From positions 1-64,000 of the forward strand of contig PDSZ01000041.1 of assembly GCA_002748705.1 (NCBI GenBank): a DNA stretch of 64,000 bases, written 5' to 3'. This DNA is from Candidatus Fermentibacterota bacterium (GTDB taxonomy: Bacteria; Fermentibacterota; Fermentibacteria; Fermentibacterales; Fermentibacteraceae). The notes under the pieces were generated by a model. The model saw only the letters and a program-made list of their open reading frames with translations, was not told the origin of the DNA and ran no database searches. Both the position numbers and the translations under genes were made by a program. Positions 8,136 through 16,600 of the stretch are shown here, in pieces; positions within the stretch are counted from its first letter, which is position 1, and the number at the start of each line of letters is the position of its first letter.

Positions 8136-9211
8136 ATTCCTTCAGTAAGTTCAAGAATATTACCGAGAAGCTCTTCTTCAGTTCCTGTTTCATCAACTGA
8201 AAGCCCTATTGGAAGAACCCTTATGTCCAGTTTTTTTACCATTGCAGGCCCAAGTCGGGCTGCATCCTTTTCTGTTGTTATAAGATACTCTGCACCGGAT
8301 TTCCTCAGGGCAGAACCAAGCATTCTGATGTCGCTTTCCCGGTATCTCCAGTGGTCGGGAAAGACACGGAACTGGTCGATAGTAAAACCGGTTCTTTCAA
8401 GAATGCTTCTGAATCCGTGGGGTTTGCCGATACCGCAGAAGGCCACTACTCTGCCTGGCCTGTCGCTTGACCCGTCATGTCTTACAGGTTTGCCTGGAAC
8501 GATACTGCTTGCTATGAACGGCGCCTGCCAGTTCCGTGAGGCAATGAGCCTTCTGGCCAGAGAGAGCTGCGGCTTTGAAGTTACTCCGTTGATCCACAGG
8601 TAGTCAGCCTTTTTCAGCACTCCTGTGTGTTCTCTCAGTGTACCTGCAGGAAGAAGACCGCCCATGCCGAAAGGGTGCTCTGCATTCAGAACCACCACAT
8701 CGATATCCCTGTGGAGCTTGTGATGCTGAAAACCATCATCAACCACAACAACATGTGGTTTCTGCTCCCGCACTGCCCTCTGTACCGCCTCGGTCTTGTC
8801 CGGGCCTGCATAGACTGTGCAGTAATCCCTGAGTGCCCGTCCAAGGAGTACAGGCTCATCGCTTAGAGTAACAGCCCCTGAAGATTTCCCAGGGCGGACT
8901 GCAACAGGCACATGCTTTCCGGCACCGAGATTCTTTGCAACCACTGCAACCTTCAGGCCCATGTCAGAAAGCTTTCGGGCTATTCTGATTGTCACCGGAG
9001 TCTTTCCCACTCCTCCAACCTCAATGTTGCCTACGCTAACAATCACTGTGCCTGGAAAACTCCGCCTGGAGAAGAAACCTCTGCGAAACCGAAACCTGTT
9101 CAGCATGGCTCCTGCCATATAGAGAAAAGCTGCAGGCTGCAGAAGCCAGGCTGCCCAGAGCCAGGGGCCTTCACGCCTTATGATCTTCTCATGAACATCT
9201 GCAAGTCTCAT
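8132..9211 (-). CDS. lpxK: Tetraacyldisaccharide 4'-kinase
   Basis: 359 residues. A hydrophobic N-terminal anchor (LWAAWLLQPAAFLYMAGA) is followed by the Walker A region SVGNIEVGGVGKTPV characteristic of LpxK, and VVVDDGFQHHKLHRDIDVVV with the catalytic Asp/His residues. The C-terminal part contains AFCGIGKPHGF and YLITTEKDAARL, also typical. The enzyme phosphorylates the 4' position of the tetraacyl disaccharide to lipid IVA at the inner membrane. ATG start with 4-nt ATGA overlap with the upstream acyltransferase-WaaA gene and ATGA-type overlap with nadB downstream: translational coupling is likely. Confidence 0.95.
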   Translation of the reverse strand: MRLADVHEKIIRREGPWLWAAWLLQPAAFLYMAGAMLNRFRFRRGFFSRRSFPGTVIVSVGNIEVGGVGKTPVTIRIARKLSDMGLKVAVVAKNLGAGKHVPVAVRPGKSSGAVTLSDEPVLLGRALRDYCTVYAGPDKTEAVQRAVREQKPHVVVVDDGFQHHKLHRDIDVVVLNAEHPFGMGGLLPAGTLREHTGVLKKADYLWINGVTSKPQLSLARRLIASRNWQAPFIASSIVPGKPVRHDGSSDRPGRVVAFCGIGKPHGFRSILERTGFTIDQFRVFPDHWRYRESDIRMLGSALRKSGAEYLITTEKDAARLGPAMVKKLDIRVLPIGLSVDETGTEEELLGNILELTEGI

Positions 9212-10980
9212 TCCAGCTCCAGCATTCTGAAGAGTCTGCTCAGGTTAACTGTGAAACATTCTGTCTTATTATCAGCATCAGGCGCTCTGTTGCCCAGAAG
9301 GAATTCAGCGTGCCGCACAGCTTCTTCTGTGGTTTTGAAAACCCTGCAAACCCCTCTGTTCACCGCCTGTTCAACTTCCTTCTCAATGTTCCAGTAACAG
9401 GGGCCTGAAAGAACCGGCACCTTGTGAGCAAGCGGTTCAAGAATGTTATGGCCTCCTGTTTCATGAACAGTTCCTCCGATGAATGCAATATCTCCAAGAC
9501 CGTACAGTGCGGAAAGAACACCCTTTTTGTCAACAACAAGGCACCTTGAGCCTTCAGGGGAATCAGACCAGAGTTCAGGAGAAAATCCTTCTTTTTTACA
9601 GGCTCTTAAAACCTCTTCTATTCTGTCATCGTGTCTGGGAACAAGCACAGGGTTCATTTCCAGAGCTTTGGCGATTTCGAGAACAGTTTTTTCCTCGCCT
9701 CTTCTGGTGGAACCGGCTACAATGATTCCCCTTTTCCCAGGCTGAATCATCTTCTTCCAGCTTTCAGAGGGAGCTGGAGGTTTTACCATAGCCTTGCAGT
9801 CACCGGCTGTTTCTGCTTTTACGCCAAGAGAAATGTAACGCTCTGTATCGCTTTCGGAACGGGTGAGCACAAGTCTGAAACACTGAAGTATTCCGGTGAA
9901 AAGAGGCTTTATCAGTTTGTATCTGCCCACACTCTTCTGCGAAAGCCTGCCGTTCACCACAGCTGAAGGAATACCCCGCTTCTGTGTTTCATAAAGCAGA
10001 AGCGGCCAGAACTCAGTTTCAGCAAGTATCAGTGCCGACGGCGCGAGCCTGTCAAGAAAAGATGACACCGCTTTGGGGATATCAAGAGGCATGAATGAAC
10101 AGCTTATGCCTCTGGATCTGAGAAAATCCCTGCCGGAAACTGTGGAACAGGTTACATGAAAGGGAATGTCCATTTCGAGCAGTTTATCCATCACAGGAAG
10201 CAGCCCGTTAAGCTCTCCCAGGCTTGCCCCGTGGAGCCAGACAGGTCTTCTGTCTCTGCAGGCTATCTGCCCCATTCGTTCCCTGCGCTCAGGTTTTGCC
10301 CTTGAGAGAAGAACAAGATCAGCAACAGGAGAGAGAAGATACCCTGCCGCTTTCCAGAGGTTTATCAGAAAAGATGGCGCAGGTCTTCCCAGAAGCTCAG
10401 CCCTTCTCTGCTGCTGATTGATGGCCCTGGTCAAAACTCTGTCTGTGCACATTTCAGGAGGGACAGGTCTCCCCTCTGTTACAACCAGCCTTGCAAAAGG
10501 AAGGGGAATCATAAAACGGTCCCAGCTTTTCAGACGGATTGCCGGAAATGCAGAAGCTCCGTAAGGAACCACAGGTACCCCTGCCCTCTGAGGGATAAGG
10601 GAAACACCCTTCTTCACCTGATGAGCAGGACCTTTGGGACCATCAGGGGTAATGGCTCCAGGCACTCCTGTTCTCAGCGCCCTGATAAGTTCCCGGGCAG
10701 CTTCCATTCCACCTCTTGATGATGAGCCGCGAACCGGTGAATACCCCATTCTGCTGCATACATCTGAGACAACGCTTCCGTCACGGCTTCTGCTGATCAT
10801 TATTCTGATACCCATGTTCCTGTGGGTATAGAGCAGCGGAAGCTGAACTCCGTGCCAGAATCCGTAGAGCACCTGCTTCTTTCTTATGCCTGTTAAAGGG
10901 CCGAACCTGCCTATACGCCAGCTTATGCCCAGGAGGTGTACCAGAAGTTTTCCCGCAGAAGAGAGTAAATCAGGTTTCAT
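9208..10980 (-). CDS. waaA: Fusion: DUF374 lysophospholipid-acyltransferase-like domain + Kdo transferase (WaaA)
   Basis: 590 residues with two enzyme domains. Residues about 35-200 match DUF374 (LPLAT superfamily) proteins: LYGFWHGVQLPLLYTH with the catalytic H, MISRSRDGSVVSDV, GSSSRGGMEA and ITPDGPKGPAHQVKKGV. Residues about 215-590 are a complete WaaA including its own membrane segment (WKAAGYLLSPVADLVLLS), PVWLHGASLGELNGLLPV with the catalytic Glu, ILAETEFWPLLL, AGSTRRGEEKTVL, LVPRHDDR and FIGGTVHETGGHNILEPLA. WaaA adds Kdo to lipid IVA; the DUF374 half could acylate lipid A or a precursor, but its activity is not established. ATG start overlaps lpxB by 11 nt. The two genes are neighbours in many genomes; here there is no stop between them. 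Confidence 0.9.
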   Translation of the reverse strand: MKPDLLSSAGKLLVHLLGISWRIGRFGPLTGIRKKQVLYGFWHGVQLPLLYTHRNMGIRIMISRSRDGSVVSDVCSRMGYSPVRGSSSRGGMEAARELIRALRTGVPGAITPDGPKGPAHQVKKGVSLIPQRAGVPVVPYGASAFPAIRLKSWDRFMIPLPFARLVVTEGRPVPPEMCTDRVLTRAINQQQRRAELLGRPAPSFLINLWKAAGYLLSPVADLVLLSRAKPERRERMGQIACRDRRPVWLHGASLGELNGLLPVMDKLLEMDIPFHVTCSTVSGRDFLRSRGISCSFMPLDIPKAVSSFLDRLAPSALILAETEFWPLLLYETQKRGIPSAVVNGRLSQKSVGRYKLIKPLFTGILQCFRLVLTRSESDTERYISLGVKAETAGDCKAMVKPPAPSESWKKMIQPGKRGIIVAGSTRRGEEKTVLEIAKALEMNPVLVPRHDDRIEEVLRACKKEGFSPELWSDSPEGSRCLVVDKKGVLSALYGLGDIAFIGGTVHETGGHNILEPLAHKVPVLSGPCYWNIEKEVEQAVNRGVCRVFKTTEEAVRHAEFLLGNRAPDADNKTECFTVNLSRLFRMLELE

Positions 10981-12049
10981 TACGCTCCCTGAGAAAGGTT
11001 GTTATTCTTTTTGCAGCCTGTCCTGCTGCATCAGGGGGACCAAGCTCTGTTCTGACAAGCTCAAGCTTTCCGGTTATTTCACTGGTGTTTTTAAGAAGCT
11101 TTTCAGTGCTTGCAGCCATGTTTTCCGCTGTGGCTTCATTCTGAATCAGTTCAGGGGCCACCTGTGTTCCTGCAACTATGTTTGCCATTCCGATACAGTC
11201 CACCCCTCTCACAAGCCTTTCAGCCATTGCATAGGTTATTGCCGATGTTCTGTAGCAGACGGTAAAAGGCACCTTGTAAAGGGCGGTTTCCAGAGTTGCA
11301 GTCCCTGAACAGACCAGTGCTGCAGCTGAATTGCGAAGAACCTCGCCGGTACTGTTCACCAGAGTTACCCCCGGTTCCCTTTCGGCAATTGCATAAAACT
11401 TCCGGTCAAGATGGTCTGAAACTGCCAGCATTGCAGTTCTGATGGTTCCCTTTTCCCGAAGCAGCCTGAATGCCTCAATCATCTCAGGAAGCAGCCTTCC
11501 CACTTCCTGCGCCCTGCTCCCTGGAAGGAGGCCAAGGGCAGTGCCTGGTCTCAGGTTGCCTGATATTCTGTCACGAAGGGGATGCCCGGTAAAAGAGGCA
11601 TTCACTCCTCTGGTTCTGAAAAAATCTTCCTCAAAACGAAAGAGTGTCATGAGAAGATCACAGGAACGCTTCAGCTTGCCCACTCTCCAGCTTCCCCAGG
11701 CCCACATCTGCGGAGCCACATATTGAATAACAGGAAAACCTGCTCTTTTCAGCCTTCTTCCCAGCCTCATGTTGAACCCTGGATAGTCCACCAGCAGAAT
11801 GCAGTCTGCTTTTCTTCTCACTGCTTCTTCGGCAAGTTTCTTCTCCAGTTTGAGAAATGAAGGCAGAGAAGATACCACCTCGGCAAAACCCATTACAGCA
11901 TACTCGGACATATCTGCTGTGAGTTCCATACCGGAAGCAGCAAGCGCAGGCCCTCCCATTCCAAAGGCTTCTGTATTCTGAAGCCTGGAGATAACCTCAG
12001 CGCCTCTCTGATCTCCGGAGGGTTCGCCGGCGGAAACGAGAATTCTCAC
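10970..12049 (-). CDS. lpxB: Lipid-A-disaccharide synthase
   Basis: 359 residues with the full LpxB pattern: ILVSAGEPSGDQRGAEVI at the N-terminus, MGFAEVVSSLPSFL, LVDYPGFNMRL, QYVAPQMWAWGSWRV, FTGHPLRD, LLPGSRAQEVGRLLP and ALVCSGTATLETAL. It joins UDP-diacylglucosamine and lipid X to the tetraacyl disaccharide at the cytoplasmic face. GTG start at 12049 overlaps the oxidoreductase stop by 4 nt (GTGA). The order lpxB, acyltransferase-waaA, lpxK gives consecutive steps of the Raetz pathway, with the Kdo step interposed. Confidence 0.95.
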   Translation of the reverse strand: MRILVSAGEPSGDQRGAEVISRLQNTEAFGMGGPALAASGMELTADMSEYAVMGFAEVVSSLPSFLKLEKKLAEEAVRRKADCILLVDYPGFNMRLGRRLKRAGFPVIQYVAPQMWAWGSWRVGKLKRSCDLLMTLFRFEEDFFRTRGVNASFTGHPLRDRISGNLRPGTALGLLPGSRAQEVGRLLPEMIEAFRLLREKGTIRTAMLAVSDHLDRKFYAIAEREPGVTLVNSTGEVLRNSAAALVCSGTATLETALYKVPFTVCYRTSAITYAMAERLVRGVDCIGMANIVAGTQVAPELIQNEATAENMAASTEKLLKNTSEITGKLELVRTELGPPDAAGQAAKRITTFLRERNET

Positions 12050-12963
12050 CTTATCTGCTTCAGGCTTTCAAGTGATTTGAACTGGATTGTCTCAGCAGCT
12101 TTCAGTGCAGCCAGACCTTCCGCTCCTGAAACTGCAGGAGCTGTCTTCTCAGTTACAGCATTCAGAAAGCTCTTCAGCTCAGCTGTCAGGGCATCGTAGT
12201 TCTCCACCTGAACAGGTGCGGGAACTATCCTGCCGTTCTGCAGAGCAAGGGCTGTGATGCTTCTCTCTCCGAAGTCCACAGATACATAACCGTGCCGCTG
12301 AAAGAACCTGAGTTTTCTCTTTGGTTCTGCGGAGATTCTGCTTGCTGTAAGGTTGGCCACTGCTCCGTTTTCAAACTGAAGCCTGGCATTGCAGATGTCC
12401 ACTGTATCGGTAAGTACAGGTACACCTGAAGCATGAATCTCAGCAACAGGTGAACCTGCCTTCCAGAGAACCAGATCAATGTCGTGAATCATCAGGTCCA
12501 TCACAACTGATACATCGGTACACCTGGGGCTGAATCCAGCCATTCTGTGCCCCTCCATGAAGATGGGATTCTGAATGACATGACTTACAGCTGCCATTGC
12601 CGGATTAAACCTTTCAATGTGACCTACTGCCAGAAGAAGGCCTTTTTCCTCAGCAAGGGCAACCATTTTCATTCCCTGCTCCACAGTGGCGGCAAGGGGT
12701 TTCTCCACCAGAACAGGAACATTCTCTTTAAGCGCTTTTACCACCACTTCATAGTGGGCACTGGTGGTGCATGGCACATCAAGAGCATCGGACCAGTCAA
12801 TAAGTTCCTCAAGTGACGATGCCGCCTTGACACCCAGCTCTTCAGCAACCTTCCTGAGCCTTTCGGAATCTGTGTCATGAATCATTACACTGTCTGCAAG
12901 CCCCTTGAGTATCCTTGTGTGGTGGTAGCCCAGGTGTCCTACACCGGCTACTCCTGCCTTCAT
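12046..12963 (-). CDS. Gfo/Idh/MocA-family NAD(P)-dependent oxidoreductase
   Basis: About 305 residues. The Rossmann motif GVAGVGHLGYHHTRIL is at the N-terminus, then the family motif VPVLVEKPLAATVEQG with the conserved EKP Lys, VGHIERFNPA and MDLMIHDIDLVLW with the catalytic His region. The ATG at 12963 overlaps the aldolase stop (ATGA) and has AAGGA 6 nt upstream, so it is preferred over the ATG at 12969. Such genes often sit beside lpxB/lpxA, and some (GnnA) oxidise UDP-GlcNAc for 3-amino lipid A. No clear GnnB partner is seen, so a lipid A role is only a context inference. Confidence 0.85.
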   Translation of the reverse strand: MKAGVAGVGHLGYHHTRILKGLADSVMIHDTDSERLRKVAEELGVKAASSLEELIDWSDALDVPCTTSAHYEVVVKALKENVPVLVEKPLAATVEQGMKMVALAEEKGLLLAVGHIERFNPAMAAVSHVIQNPIFMEGHRMAGFSPRCTDVSVVMDLMIHDIDLVLWKAGSPVAEIHASGVPVLTDTVDICNARLQFENGAVANLTASRISAEPKRKLRFFQRHGYVSVDFGERSITALALQNGRIVPAPVQVENYDALTAELKSFLNAVTEKTAPAVSGAEGLAALKAAETIQFKSLESLKQIR

Positions 12964-13997
12964 CGCCATTCCTTCTCTATCCTCTCTATGCTCCTGTCAA
13001 CCAGCTTCGGGTCAATGGAGAGGTGTGTTACCATCCGTACCGAGGAAGAATCAAGCGCAAGCACCTTTATTCCCAGTTCAAGAAAGTCACTCACTGCTCT
13101 CTCTGCCATTCCCTCTTCTGTTTTCAGGAAGACTATGTTGCTGTGAATATCGCCGGTATCCGCAGAGAATCGGCCTGTTCCTGCAAGTGCCTCTGCAAGC
13201 CTTACTGCATACTCCCTTGTTCTGCCCAGCCTTGGCAGGTTGTTGTCCAGAGCATAGTGACACCCGGCTGCAATTATGCCTGTCTGACGCATGGCTCCAC
13301 CCATTCTCTTTCTGAACCACCTGGCACGGTCTATCTGGTCCCTGCTTCCTGCAAGAAGGGAACCTACCGGCGCGCCCAGAGCCTTTGAAAAACACACAGA
13401 TACCATGTCGAAGGGAGCTGCCAGTTCAGCAAGGGATACATTCCTCTCCACATGGGCATGCCAGAGTCTTGCGCCGTCGAGATATGTTGCAAGCCCTGCA
13501 TTTTTTGCCATTCTGCAGGCTTCAACCATTTTTGACTGCTCAGGTATTCTGCCTCCCATGAGGTTGTGGGTATTCTCAAGGGAAAGGAGAGTTCTGGGAG
13601 CCCTGTGAATATCTTCCTTCAGCGAGAGGGCATTCTGTATTTCAGACAGGCAGGGCATTCCGTCTGCACCTTCGTCAAGCCGGTGAAGCTGAAGACCTGA
13701 ATTCAGGGAGAACTGGCCCCCCTCATAATTATAAATGTGGCTTTTTGAACCGCAGATAACCTGATCACCGGGAGAAGTAAGCACCCTGATTCCTATACCG
13801 TTGCCCATTGTGCCGGAGGCGACGAAAAGCCCAGCTTCCTTTCCCAGCAGCTCTGCAGTTCTCTCTTCAAGGGAGTTTACCGTAGGGTCTTCACTGAACA
13901 CATCATCCCCTACCTGTGCATTTGCAATGGCCTGGCGCATTCCTCTGCATGGCACTGAAAAAGTATCACTTCTCAGATCCAGAAATTCAGCACTCAT
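12960..13997 (-). CDS. ltaE: Low-specificity L-threonine aldolase (PLP enzyme)
   Basis: 345 residues, aspartate aminotransferase fold type I. Starts FLDLRSDTFSVPCRGMRQA and contains GDDVFSEDPTVNSLEE, FVASGTMGNGIGI, ENTHNLMGGRI, YLDGARLWHAH and VCFSKALGAPVGSLLAG, whose Lys binds PLP. It cleaves threonine or allo-threonine to glycine and acetaldehyde. ATG start 13997 has GAGGA upstream and overlaps the ddl stop by 4 nt (ATGA). Placement between ddl and the lipid A genes might indicate supply of glycine or a side role on another beta-hydroxy amino acid; this is inference. Confidence 0.9.
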   Translation of the reverse strand: MSAEFLDLRSDTFSVPCRGMRQAIANAQVGDDVFSEDPTVNSLEERTAELLGKEAGLFVASGTMGNGIGIRVLTSPGDQVICGSKSHIYNYEGGQFSLNSGLQLHRLDEGADGMPCLSEIQNALSLKEDIHRAPRTLLSLENTHNLMGGRIPEQSKMVEACRMAKNAGLATYLDGARLWHAHVERNVSLAELAAPFDMVSVCFSKALGAPVGSLLAGSRDQIDRARWFRKRMGGAMRQTGIIAAGCHYALDNNLPRLGRTREYAVRLAEALAGTGRFSADTGDIHSNIVFLKTEEGMAERAVSDFLELGIKVLALDSSSVRMVTHLSIDPKLVDRSIERIEKEWR

Positions 13998-15016
13998 TTT
14001 TCCTCCGAAAGAAGACCGTAAGAAGCTCTGTTAACAGCTTCATCGAGTATGTAGTCAAGCATTCTGAAAGAATCAGTGCCGGAAGCCTTCCAGAGTTTTG
14101 GGAACATGCTTATTTCAGTGAATCCAGGAATGGTGTTCATTTCGTTGAACCAGGTGCCGGATTCGTTCACAAGAAAATCAACTCTGGCGAATCCTCTGCC
14201 TCCTGCAAGTCTGAAGATTTTCTCTGCCATAAGCCTGATATTCCTGGTATGAGATGCTGACAGGTCGGCAGGAATTGCGTCTTCAGACCTGGAACAGTTG
14301 TACTTGGCCTGATAGTCGTACCATTCCCTCCCTGGAATTATCTCTCCGGGAATGGAGCTTAGCACCTGAAGGCCGTTACCCATAACACTGACCTCTATCT
14401 CCCTTGGAGCAGTTACAGCCTTTTCAATAAGAACTCTGGAGTCAAAGCCTTTGGCTTTTTTAAGGGCATCTTTCAGCTCATCAGGTGTTTTTACTCTTGT
14501 AATGCCCACGCTTGAGCCCAGTCTGGAAGGTTTTACAAAGAGAGGAAAGCCCAGGTCTTCTATTTCAGCTCTGAGAGATTCCAGGGAACTGCCTTCGTTC
14601 TCATCAATGTGCACCCAGGGAACAACAGGTATGGAGGCTTCCTTTGCCAGGGATTTCATTATGTGCTTGTCCATGGCTGCAGCGGAACCCATCACAGGCA
14701 CTCCGGCATACTTCCACCCTGCTGTTTCACATAAACCCTGAAAAGTTCCGTCTTCACCGTAGGAACCATGAAGAACAGGGAATACAACATCAAAGTCAAC
14801 TGCAGTGTCACCACAGGCAAGTTTCCAGGGAACACCGGAAGCGAAAATGTGCAGCTGCTCACCGTTTTCCTTCAGCTTCCAGCTTCCGTCTCTGTCTATA
14901 ACAACCCTTGTAACCCTGTGTCCCGCAAGAGACAGCTCTTCAGCCACCCATTCTGCGGAGACAAGGCTGATTTCCCGTTCAGCTGATCTGCCGCCTTCCA
15001 CCGTGAGTACTCTCAT
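13994..15016 (-). CDS. ddl: D-alanine--D-alanine ligase
   Basis: ATG at 15016 follows GGAGG by 5 nt and is preferred over a GTG at 15040 that would lie on the transcription start. The product (about 340 residues) is an ATP-grasp ligase: GGRSAEREISLVSAEWV, FPVLHGSYGEDGTFQGLCE, GSAAAMDKHIMKSLAK, LFVKPSRLGSSVGITRV, EIEVSVMGNG and ARVDFLVNESGTWFNEMNTIPGFTE. It makes D-Ala-D-Ala for peptidoglycan in the cytoplasm. It is the first gene of the nine-gene minus-strand run and is preceded by a recognisable promoter. Confidence 0.95.
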   Translation of the reverse strand: MRVLTVEGGRSAEREISLVSAEWVAEELSLAGHRVTRVVIDRDGSWKLKENGEQLHIFASGVPWKLACGDTAVDFDVVFPVLHGSYGEDGTFQGLCETAGWKYAGVPVMGSAAAMDKHIMKSLAKEASIPVVPWVHIDENEGSSLESLRAEIEDLGFPLFVKPSRLGSSVGITRVKTPDELKDALKKAKGFDSRVLIEKAVTAPREIEVSVMGNGLQVLSSIPGEIIPGREWYDYQAKYNCSRSEDAIPADLSASHTRNIRLMAEKIFRLAGGRGFARVDFLVNESGTWFNEMNTIPGFTEISMFPKLWKASGTDSFRMLDYILDEAVNRASYGLLSEEK

Positions 15017-15046
15017 ACCAACCTCCAGCGTCTTCTCCACCTGCGG

Positions 15047-15076
15047 ATTATACGATAACAGGGTCTGAAAGGTCTA
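15047..15076 (-). promoter_or_regulatory. Candidate sigma70 promoter for the ddl-lpx run
   Basis: A perfect TATAAT on the minus strand (15047-15052) lies about 30 nt upstream of the ddl ATG, with TAGACC at an 18-nt spacer as a -35 candidate. It is the only good -10 ahead of the nine tightly packed genes and sits in the 109-bp divergent space shared with the epimerase gene. Confidence 0.5.
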
Positions 15077-15125
15077 TCTTTGTATATTCCCCCCTCAGAA
15101 AACCTAAGCTTCATGGAGGTCAGTC

Positions 15126-16064
15126 TTGAAGATTCTTATTACCGGCGGCGCAGGATTCATCGGTTCAAACATAGCAGATGCCCTTCTGGAACAGGGGCAC
15201 CAGGTTCATGTGATGGATGACCTGTCAACAGGTTTCAGGGATAACATCTCTGAAGGAATAGTTTTTCATGAGCTGGATATAAGGTCAGATGAGGCTGCAG
15301 CTCTTATAGTTTCCGGCGAATACGACATCCTCTGCCACCATGCTGCCCAGATGGATGTGAGAAGATCGGTAAGAGAACCGCAGTTTGATGCGGATGTGAA
15401 CATAAAAGGCACCCTTAACCTGCTGGAAGCCTCTGTGAAAGGCAATGTGAAACGGGTTGTCTATGCTTCCACAGGCGGCGCAGTGTACGGAGAACCGGAG
15501 TACATTCCGGTAAGGGAGGATCATCCGATAAATCCCATCTGTCACTACGGAATCAGCAAGCACACAGTCGAGCACTATCTCTTTCTCTACAGATACCTGT
15601 ACAATCTGGACTTCGTGGTTCTCCGCTATCCCAATGTTTACGGGCCAAGGCAGAATCCCTACGGCGAAGCAGGCGTTACAGCAATCTTCGCTGTAAAATA
15701 TCTCAACGGTGAAGCTCCTGTTATCAATGGAGACGGCGAACAGCTCAGGGATTATGTACATGTGAGAGATATTGCCAGAGCCAATCAGGCAGCAATGGAC
15801 CTTGAAAAGGAAGGGATATCCGGCGGCATCTTCAACATCGGCCGGGGCCGGGGAAGATCAGTAATGGAGCTGGACAGAATCATAAGAGGCTTCACAGGCA
15901 CCTCCCTTGAGCCCTCATTCGGCCCTCCTCTCCCTGAAGAAATTCTCAAGGTGGCCCTTGATCCTTCCAGAGCAAACGAAATACTGGGCTGGAAAGCTGC
16001 GATTCCCTTCGAGGAAGGCCTTTCAGATCTGGTTGAATACCACAGGAAAAGGATGAATAAGTGA
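15126..16064 (+). CDS. NAD-dependent sugar epimerase (extended SDR, UDP-glucose 4-epimerase-like)
   Basis: TTG start at 15126 with GGAGG 6 nt upstream. The 312-residue protein has the nucleotide site ILITGGAGFIGSNIADALL, the SDR motif HHAAQMDVRRSV, the catalytic Thr/Ser region YASTGGAVYGEP and YGISKHTVEHYL with the YxxxK pair, then RYPNVYGPRQNPYGE. This fits GalE-like and related NDP-sugar epimerases; whether the substrate is UDP-glucose, UDP-GlcNAc or another sugar is not visible. It overlaps gmhB by 4 nt, pointing to surface-polysaccharide precursor supply. Confidence 0.88.
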   Translation: MKILITGGAGFIGSNIADALLEQGHQVHVMDDLSTGFRDNISEGIVFHELDIRSDEAAALIVSGEYDILCHHAAQMDVRRSVREPQFDADVNIKGTLNLLEASVKGNVKRVVYASTGGAVYGEPEYIPVREDHPINPICHYGISKHTVEHYLFLYRYLYNLDFVVLRYPNVYGPRQNPYGEAGVTAIFAVKYLNGEAPVINGDGEQLRDYVHVRDIARANQAAMDLEKEGISGGIFNIGRGRGRSVMELDRIIRGFTGTSLEPSFGPPLPEEILKVALDPSRANEILGWKAAIPFEEGLSDLVEYHRKRMNK

Positions 16065-16600
16065 GAGTGCCGGTCTTCCTTGACAGGGACGGGGTCATAA
16101 ACGAAAACAGGGAAGACTATGTCCGCAACCTGTCACAGTGGAAGCCTCTGCCAGGTGCTGTGGAGGCTGTGGGTTCACTGGCAGCCGGAGGTCACCCTGT
16201 GGTGATCGTTACCAACCAGTCAGGTATAGGAAGAGGTTACTACACCCACTCCGCCGTGGAAGAGATACACAGCGCAATGCTCACTGCCTTTGCAGCAGCA
16301 GGAGCTGAAGGAGTATCGGTATACTACTGCCCCCATCATCCTTCAGAGAGCTGCAGCTGCAGAAAACCTGAAACAGGAATGATTGAAAAGGCCAGAGAAG
16401 AGCTTTCCCTACCGAAAAGAGGCTGGATGGTAGGAGACGCAGACTCAGACATGGAGCTTGGAAGAAGATCCGGCCTGAAAACCATACTTGTGCTTACAGG
16501 CCGTGGAGCAGACCAGCTTGAGAAGATCAGGGCAGCAGGAGGGCCTGTGCCTGACTTCGTAACCGATTCCCTTGTTTCAGCTCTGCGAATAATCAGCTGA
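16061..16600 (+). CDS. gmhB: D-glycero-D-manno-heptose 1,7-bisphosphate 7-phosphatase
   Basis: 179 residues, HAD superfamily. FLDRDGVINEN carries the two catalytic Asp residues; TNQSGIGRGYY is the second motif; CPHHPSESCSCRKPETGM holds the zinc-binding His/Cys set and the substrate Lys of the histidinol-phosphatase/GmhB group; MVGDADSDMELG is the Mg site. It dephosphorylates heptose bisphosphate on the way to ADP- or GDP-heptose for the LPS core. GTG start overlaps the epimerase stop (GTGA). A histidinol-phosphatase role is an alternative but the genomic setting favours heptose. Confidence 0.88.
   Translation: MRVPVFLDRDGVINENREDYVRNLSQWKPLPGAVEAVGSLAAGGHPVVIVTNQSGIGRGYYTHSAVEEIHSAMLTAFAAAGAEGVSVYYCPHHPSESCSCRKPETGMIEKAREELSLPKRGWMVGDADSDMELGRRSGLKTILVLTGRGADQLEKIRAAGGPVPDFVTDSLVSALRIIS

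Noticed and set aside
7101..8603. Long plus-strand frames over nadB and lpxK
   Set aside because: Antisense to well-identified enzymes with full motif sets; no own start signals.
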